Notes under the pieces: generated by a model
Database searches by the model: none
Told to the model about the DNA's origin: nothing
What the model saw: only the letters and a program-made list of their open reading frames with translations
Position numbers and translations under genes: made by a program
Origin: Corella eumyota
Taxonomy: Eukaryota > Chordata > Ascidiacea > Phlebobranchia > Corellidae
Assembly: GCA_963082875.1 (NCBI GenBank)
Contig: OY720100.1
Location: 4,836,001-4,900,000, forward strand
Length of the DNA stretch: 64,000 nucleotides
Direction: 5' to 3'
Part shown: positions 57,561 to 64,000 of the stretch, one piece after another
How the letters are laid out: the number at the start of each line of letters is the position of its first letter
Numbering within the stretch: the first letter of the stretch is position 1

Positions 57561-58943
57561 GAAATATTTCTTTTTTCTACGTAAATTTAAAAGTCTTATT
57601 TTTAAATTATTTGTGTTGTACATATTATTTAGCAATTGGTTTAGATATTTTTGATTTATTAAATCTTTTTTTTAAACATGACTAAAACTAAAATTTAACT
57701 CGTTTTTGTGTAAATATATCAAGTATTAAAATTGTTTAGTATTGTCTTATAACTACCTAACAAATATCAGTCTAAACTAGAACCACCTAACCACTTTTCT
57801 TAATTTAACACTTAATATAACAATAAACAAATAAATTTTACAACTTTTAGGCAAAAAAAGCTTAAATATTATATAAGTGTTAAAAATAACATCAATTGTT
57901 GTAAATTTTAAAATAATTTCACAATTTGTTTTAGGTAGATTAATTTTAAAACACCATTCCTTACATGTAATTTGAAGTAATTTTAACCGCCAATGCTTTT
58001 AATACTAAGATTAGAGTATTTTTATTGACTTTATTATATGAAATGATAAAGTTTGAGCGTATTCATATTCATAATTTAAATGACTTTGACGATGTAACTA
58101 TATGGCCCACTTACAAATGAAAAAATGACGGTGTTCAGTTTATGTAACTGCGCAGCTGCTATTAAAAAGTAATACTTGTGTAGACAATAATTTTTTAGAA
58201 AAAAAGGTTTTATAAAAAATAAATAATCAAACAAAAAATATAAAATCCAATCAACATTATATCAAGAATGTTCGTCAATATATATATATTTTTAAAATAA
58301 CTAATAGTTATTTACCCCTTACCTAAATAGGAAATCAAAATAATATTAATGTAACAGAAAAACATTTATATTAATAACTCATTCATATTTAGCATAATAA
58401 AGTCAACTTTTTTATCTTATTACTTTAAATTCATGTATATTGTAAAAATATCTTTATCGTTATTTATATAAAAAAATATTATTCACGCTAAAAATTTACA
58501 AAGATTAATCTATAATAACATCGTCGAAGACGAAAGTTTTAAAAAAAAATTGTGTGTAAATATCTGGAAAAAATCATTGTGTTAAAAAAATGTATATTTA
58601 AAATATTTGCCTGGAAAGACTAGTGTTACGAATCTTTAACAAAGTAAAACAAAAAATGTATTTAATGTTATTAGTAATAAATGCCAATGTTTGTGATATT
58701 GACTTTTTTGTAAATATTGGTAAAAAGTACCGAACGTAGTAGTTAATCACCTTACTTAAACAGGAAAACTATATTAATCAAAAAAATTGTATAATGTAAC
58801 TGTTTATCCGGTATTCGATTAAGTAATAAATTATTGCATTGTTTAGTTGTTAAATACCTTTAGATAGCTTTAGCTAAGTTTAAACAGGTTGAATGTGTAA
58901 CTTTATTTCTTTCTGATCAAAAGTAGAGTTTTAGAAGCTTAAG
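57561..58943. other. spacer R6-R7 with duplicated blocks
   Basis: 57600-57790 is repeated after R7 at about 60940-61115 (shared GTACATATTATTTAGCAATT). 58375-58940 is repeated at 63428-64000 near the right edge and contains the last-exon relic at 58505-58640. There is no intact gene. Confidence 0.65.
58505..58640 (+). pseudogene. relic of an R5-type last exon upstream of R7
   Basis: The sequence matches R5 exon 7 from the DESF position to the C-terminal SVTNL end (GACGAAAGTTTTAAAAAAAA; ACTAGTGTTACGAATCTTTAA). One extra A in the A-run shifts the frame, and the helix 7 start is degraded. Nothing of exons 1-6 remains. It shows that a gene like R5 stood here, as R5 stands before R6. Confidence 0.75.
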
Positions 58944-60826
58944 ATGTCAGATTATTTTAAAGATTTTGAATACAACTACTACGACTGTCCTTACAGCGAT
59001 AAAGTATGCCAAACAATTATAAACCTTGATTATAGAACTCAATATGAAGAAATGTGCTTGTTTGGTTACATTTGCAGTAACGATGTACTTACCAGATGTG
59101 ACTATAATGTAACTTTAACTGAATGTTCTCAGTGCCGGTAAGAAAGTAATAAAAATATAAAAATTTAAAAAAAAATTTAGGCAAATTTACAATTAAAATG
59201 TATTGATCATGACATTTTAACAGATCTTCTAGCGTTATAGTAATAGGATTCTTTCTTGGTCTGGTTGGATTTTTTGGATTGTTTCTCAATGCTTTAGTTA
59301 TGGCTACGGTTTTTAACGTTAGAAGTAATCGAAGAACAGCATTCGACTACGTGAAAATTTCCTTAGCTATTGCTGACTGTTTTTGGGGTAACTTTTTCAA
59401 CATAAACTTAAAAAGAAAAAGTGTTAGGCACCATAAAATAATTTACTTATTTACATTCAAATTTAATTCTGTTTAAAAATGTGCACAAACTTACCGAAAT
59501 AATGAATAAATACAGTTTGGCTGTACAGCAATTTTTGAAAGATCAGGACTTTGTTGAAATATTATATCAACTGTAAAAAAGTTTGTTATTTACCCAATTT
59601 AGGTATTTACATATTTGGATTTTTGATACCAAATGTTGCAATGACTTTGCGCTCGTCTCCGAGAGATATTTTGGCATATGTAATTATGTCCAGAAATTCC
59701 TTCACGGTAATACTTGGCTATGCGATACACAATATGTGCAAATTGGCTTCGGTGTATCATGTTTCATTCCTTGCCATCCAGAGGTTTTTGGCAATCGTTG
59801 CCCAGAATTGGTTTCTTAAGTGGGGAAAACTGTTTACAATTGTGGGCTTAACTTTTGTTTGGGTTTTAAACACAGTGATCGTTCTAGTTCAAGGTAACTG
59901 AATATTCTTTTAAATAACAGTTTCACGAGTTGATTTTTACAATACCAGTTGTTAGGCTTGTTTAACAACAATTTTAAAAACTTAAATGTTTTTAAACAGT
60001 TTTTTGGTTGCCTGTCGGGATACATAAAAATTTTCGATATATTCCTGCGAGGTTTTCCTACATCGTCAACGTGAATAAATTCGGTTTATATCTTTGGATT
60101 ACATTGCACAACATTCTTCCCTTTGCAACAATGGTAAGATTACTTTTAAGTTTCTTTAGTCTCGTAAATCACAACATAACTTGAGTTAAGATACTTTATT
60201 AAAGACTGTCGTGACTATTGCTACTGGAATATTAATAAAAAGAAAATTGGGAAATGTTTCAAGCAGCAGTAACGAACGAACACGCAGACAACGACAAATT
60301 TTCATAACCTTGGCCTTAATGGAAGTGGCTTTATTTTTAGCTATTGGTAATTTAACTAAAATAAGCTTTAATCATAAAAAAATACATTTGTTTTAAAATT
60401 TAATTAATAGTCGAAATGTTTTTTTAAGTTAAAATAGATTATTAAACAGTGTTTAAAATACATGTTGGTAAATTATTGTTTTTCCTTATGTTTTTAGCTC
60501 CTGTGGTAACAATAAGCATCTTAATTAATAAAAAAGGTAGCTGTTATCTACATACACTTTTGGTAGTAATATTTGGCATTTTAGCGCCTTGCAACAGGTA
60601 GGTTTATATGCTTTAATAAATACAATTTAATTTATAAATTTGGTTAAAAAGTTTAAATTAATATTTAAAATTTTTATTTAGCATTATGGATCCACTTATT
60701 TATACAATTAAAGATGACGGGTTCAAGAAAAATTGTGCACAAATTTATAGAAAACTGTTTCGAAAATTAAAACCTAGCTATTCTTTACCATCTACTTCAA
60801 GCCAAACTCAAGTTACTAAAATATAG
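58944..60826 (+). CDS. receptor R7: rhodopsin-class-like seven-helix receptor, twin of R6
   Basis: Exons: 58944-59137, 59224-59387, 59603-59893, 60000-60133, 60205-60346, 60498-60597, 60682-60826; 389 codons, every exon the same length as in R6. The N-terminus starts MSDYFKDFEYNYYDCPYSDK, with MCLFGYICSNDVLTRC and TECSQCR. Helix 3 end FLAIQRFLAIVA, helix 5 LHNILPFATM, loop 3 SSSNERTRRQRQ, helix 7 MDPLIYTIKDDGF, tail ending TQVTKI. Exons 2, 3 and 5 are almost identical to R6, while exons 1, 4 and 6 and the tail differ more. This hints at gene conversion or uneven constraint. Ligand unknown. Confidence 0.86.
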
Positions 60827-61370
60827 AAATATTCCTTATTACTAACTAACCTAAATAAAAACTAATTTATCAAACATCAGGGCCATGGCTTTGAATTAAT
60901 GCATAAAGTATTGACTATAGCACGCAAATTCTTTTGGTTTTAAATTATTTGAGTTGTACATATTATTTAGCAATTGGTTTAGATATTTTTGATTTATGAA
61001 ATCTTTTTTTTTAAACATGACTAAAACTAAAATTTAACTCGTTTTTGTGTAAATATATCAAGTATTAAAATTGTTTAGTATTGTCTTACAACTACCTAAC
61101 AAATATCTAAACTACTTACAATCACTTTTAAGATTTTACCTTAATATAACAATAAACAAATAAATATTACAACTTTTAGGAAAAAAATAGGTCTTAAATA
61201 TATTATAAATGTTAAAAATATCATCAAGTGTTGTAAATTAACAAAATAATAACACAAATTGTTTGTATATTAATTTTAAATTATCTTATTTTTGCGGGTA
61301 ATTTAAAGTAATTGCCTGTTAAAGTATAAAGTAACTGCCAAATGTTAAAGTAATTGCAACTGCCAATGTT

Positions 61371-61425
61371 CAAGTGTGACTATAATGTAACTTTAAGTAA
61401 CTGTTCTCAGTGCCGGCAAAAATTA
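61371..61425 (+). pseudogene. relic of a receptor first exon
   Basis: GTGTGACTATAATGTAACTT followed by CTGTTCTCAGTGCCGG reproduces the 3' part of R7 exon 1 (the CDYNVT ... CSQCR segment), with small differences and the donor GT replaced (CCGGCAAA). It stands alone, with no other exons nearby, so it is a fragment left by a lost copy. Confidence 0.65.
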
Positions 61426-61777
61426 AAGCTAAACGATATATAAAACTAAAATTAATGTTAAAAGTGTGTATGAGTCATTCCTAATTGCCAACTTATTTTA
61501 TACCAATTTAAAACTTTAGTGTATTAAAGTATAAATTGTTGACTAATTATCGCATGTGATGTCTCAAGTTGGCAAACAACATTTTTACAAAATGTTTTTT
61601 TGTTTAAATTATTCGTGTTGTACATCAAAAAAACTTTATTTTGTTTTAGTTGTAGATTAAAAACAACCATATGTTTGCACATAAATTTATGCATATTTTG
61701 AAAGTAAGTATTTATATTTAATAACAAAACTGCAAAATGTATTATTCTAAACAACTTAACTTCAATAATAAAATTAA

Positions 61778-62600
61778 AACTAGATTTATTTGATAAATAA
61801 AATATGGTTCGAAATCATTTGATCATTTTTAAAATTAATCTTTATTAATAAATAAAATTATACATAAACATTACTTAATTATGAATATTAACTAAATAAA
61901 TAAATTTAATATTACATAATCAATTATTAGACTAAAAACGTGGATAAGAAAATTTTGGAACAAAATTATTTCAAAAGTTTTAAAATATCAATATTTAATT
62001 TTTTAATTAACAAAAGTAATTAAATATACTCAACAAACAAAAATTAATTTTTTAACCCAGTTTTAAGTTGTTTATATCAGAATATACATTAAACAAGTTT
62101 TAAATGCCTAAAATTGATTTTTTATTAATAAACAAGCATTTAAATATAATAAACAAACAAAAATTATTTTTTTAATATGTATTTTAATTAGTAATATTAT
62201 AAAATACATTATACTAAATTTTAATTGCTTAATATTAAACTTTAATTTTTAATAAACAAACAAGAATTTAAATATAATAAACAAACAAAAATTAAATTTT
62301 TAATCCATTTTTGACTTATTAATGTTATGACATATAACTGACCAAAATTTGAAAACCCAATAACAAACTTTAAATTTTAATAAATAAACACCTATTAATT
62401 AGTAATTAGTGATATTTAAATCATCAAAATAGGAGGATTGAAACACAATATGATAATAAACAACATACTAAAATTTTAGAGATTTATATACACAAAATCA
62501 AAAGTTATTCGATTTCAAAATTCGGATTAGTAAGAATAAAAATAAAAATAAATATACGGACAATAACAATATGTTTCGAAATCTAAGATTTCGAACCATA
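61778..62600. mobile_element. AT-rich inverted-repeat element, copy 3
   Basis: The best preserved copy of the element seen at 29.7-31.3 kb. The left end TATGGTTCGAAATC begins at 61803 and the right end GATTTCGAACCATA finishes at 62600; these are exact inverted copies over 14 bp. The conserved AACTAGATTTATTTGATAAA lies just outside the left end, as in copies 1 and 2, so the true terminus may be about 25 bp further out. The interior has the same ~127-bp AACAAACAA sub-repeats. Non-coding. Confidence 0.7.
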
Positions 62601-63427
62601 ATAAAGCATTTTAAATAAATTGTGTTTATGTCAAACATTTTATGGTAGTCAAATACATTAAATAACAAATCATAAAAAAATTGCAACATAGTTGATTGCT
62701 CCCTGTTTACCTGTCTGCTTGAAAAGGAAATACCAAAATTAAACTGCAATTTATTTAAGCTGATATATTAAAACAATCAGGTGCCATATATAACCTTGTT
62801 GTAGGATTTAATACACTCCTGCTATGGCTTAAACAATTGTTAAACCCCAATAGAGTACGCTGTAAAGATGAGCATTGATAAGAAAGCCACACTTAATTAA
62901 AATACACAAAATGGTCGTGTTAAATCAAACTCGCTAACTTATTACCAAAACCTGCCTAAGGATTCAATCTACCAAATGTAATCTGTACAAGCGGCTTTTA
63001 ATTAGAATTGAAACTACAGGAAATGCGAAATAAATGCGACACAAAAATATGACATGAAACACAAACTATAAAAGAAATATAATCAGCAAATTAAGTATAA
63101 AAGCAAAAGTCTAATTGTGTGTTAAACCTTACTTCGGCCTTACTTATTTAAGAGTTTTTACGTCCAGCGAACTGACCAAAAAGCTATATTGTCAGTTATT
63201 TAAAGCCAAATAAACTAGGAGAAAGCGCTTACAAACAATAAAGAAAATACAAAGGATTATCGATAAACAGAACAACAAGTGCGTCATAAATGACGATGGG
63301 GAGTGAAAAGTCTCTCGCAGCTGGGATCAAGCCGAATGATTCAGCGTGAAACGCCGAAGCTCACTAAAAGTGACCTTCCGCTAATAAATCATTTCAAATT
63401 TTTAATAAGATCGATAATGGACATAAC
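62601..63427. other. spacer downstream of element copy 3
   Basis: Unlike the rest of the array spacers. It includes a short GC-richer patch at about 63280-63390 with no recognised identity. No receptor exon was found. Confidence 0.45.
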
Positions 63428-64000
63428 AACTTCATTCATATTTACCATAATAAAGTCAACTTTTTCATCTTATTACTTTAAATTAATGTATATTGTAAAA
63501 ATATCTTTATCGTTATTTATATAAAAAAATATTATTCACAAAAAAATATTATTTACGCTAAAAATTTACAAAGATTAATCTATAATAACATCGTTAAAGA
63601 CGAAAGTTTTAAAAAAAAATTGTGTGTAAATATCTGGAAAAAATCATTGTGTAAACAAAATGTATATTTAAAATATTTGCCTGGAAAGACTAGTGTTACG
63701 AATCTTTAATAAAGTAATACTAAAAATGTATTTAGTGTTATTAGTAATAAATACCAATGTTTGTGATATTAACTTTCTTGTAAATATTGGTATAAAGTAC
63801 CGAACGTAGTAGTTAATGACCTTACTAAAACAGGAAAACTATATTAATCAAAATAATGATAATGTAACTGCTCATCCGGTATTCGATTAGGTAATAAATT
63901 ATTGCATTGTTTAGTTGTTAAATACCTTTAGATTTAACTAAGTTTCAACAGGTTGAATGTGTAACTTTATTTCTTTCTGATCAAAAGTATTGTTTTAAAA
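63428..64000 (+). repeat. copy of the R7 upstream flank at the window edge
   Basis: Repeats 58375-58940 with small differences, including the last-exon relic (63590-63710), the TATCCGGTATTCGATTA-like block and the GTGTAACTTTATTTCTTTCT block just before the R7 start. By alignment the ATG of another R7-like gene should fall roughly 10 bases past base 64000. Confidence 0.8.
63590..63710 (+). pseudogene. relic of an R5-type last exon near the right edge
   Basis: Second copy of the relic at 58505-58640: the GACGAAAGTTTT start, the TGTAAACAAAATGTATATTT middle (here closer to intact R5) and the ACTAGTGTTACGAATCTTTAA-type end with AATAAA. It carries the same one-base expansion of the A-run, so both relics descend from one already broken exon. 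Confidence 0.72.

Overview
The window is AT-rich animal genomic DNA with short GT-AG introns. Its genes are those of an invertebrate chordate: a Rho kinase, the ciliary WD-repeat protein DAW1, a class-1 aldehyde dehydrogenase, SLC2-type sugar transporters and a lineage-specific receptor array. Compact multi-exon genes, poly-T/poly-A introns and tRNA-derived SINEs suggest a tunicate such as Ciona. That assignment is an inference from gene style, not proven by a marker.

Layout. 1-13532 (-): 5' four fifths of ROCK, 27 visible exons (kinase, AGC tail, coiled coil, start of the Rho-binding region); the 3' end lies off the left edge. 15355-16749 (+): an intronless MFS sugar-transporter-like gene (MFSD4 type), head to head with ROCK. 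17639-22599 (-): an 11-exon aldehyde dehydrogenase with three tRNA-derived SINEs in its introns. 23778-26607 (+): DAW1, 9 exons, 415 residues. 27441-28887 (-): an unrecognised 5-exon gene, convergent with DAW1, with a perfect RFX X-box upstream, so possibly ciliary. 29660-31266: two tandem copies of an AT-rich inverted-repeat element. 31294-34611 and 35462-39817 (-): two tandem SLC2-family transporters with the same 10-exon structure.

41243-60826 (+) holds the most unusual content: a tandem array of seven rhodopsin-class-like seven-helix receptor genes (called R1-R7 here) with one invariant 7-exon structure, identical intron phases and a seven-cysteine N-terminal motif. R2/R3 are a recent duplicate pair; R6/R7 are another. 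R4 is a pseudogene whose first exon is split by a 549-bp hAT-type element with an 8-bp target duplication. Decayed last-exon and first-exon pieces lie between the copies. The final ~570 bp of the window repeat the 5' flank of R7, which predicts a further receptor starting just beyond base 64000.

The exon models of the complete genes sum to open frames of whole codons (ALDH 497, DAW1 415, SLC2 485 and 486, receptors 421/365/362/385/389/389 residues), which supports the splice sites chosen by eye. No retrovirus-like or other virus-derived element was recognised.
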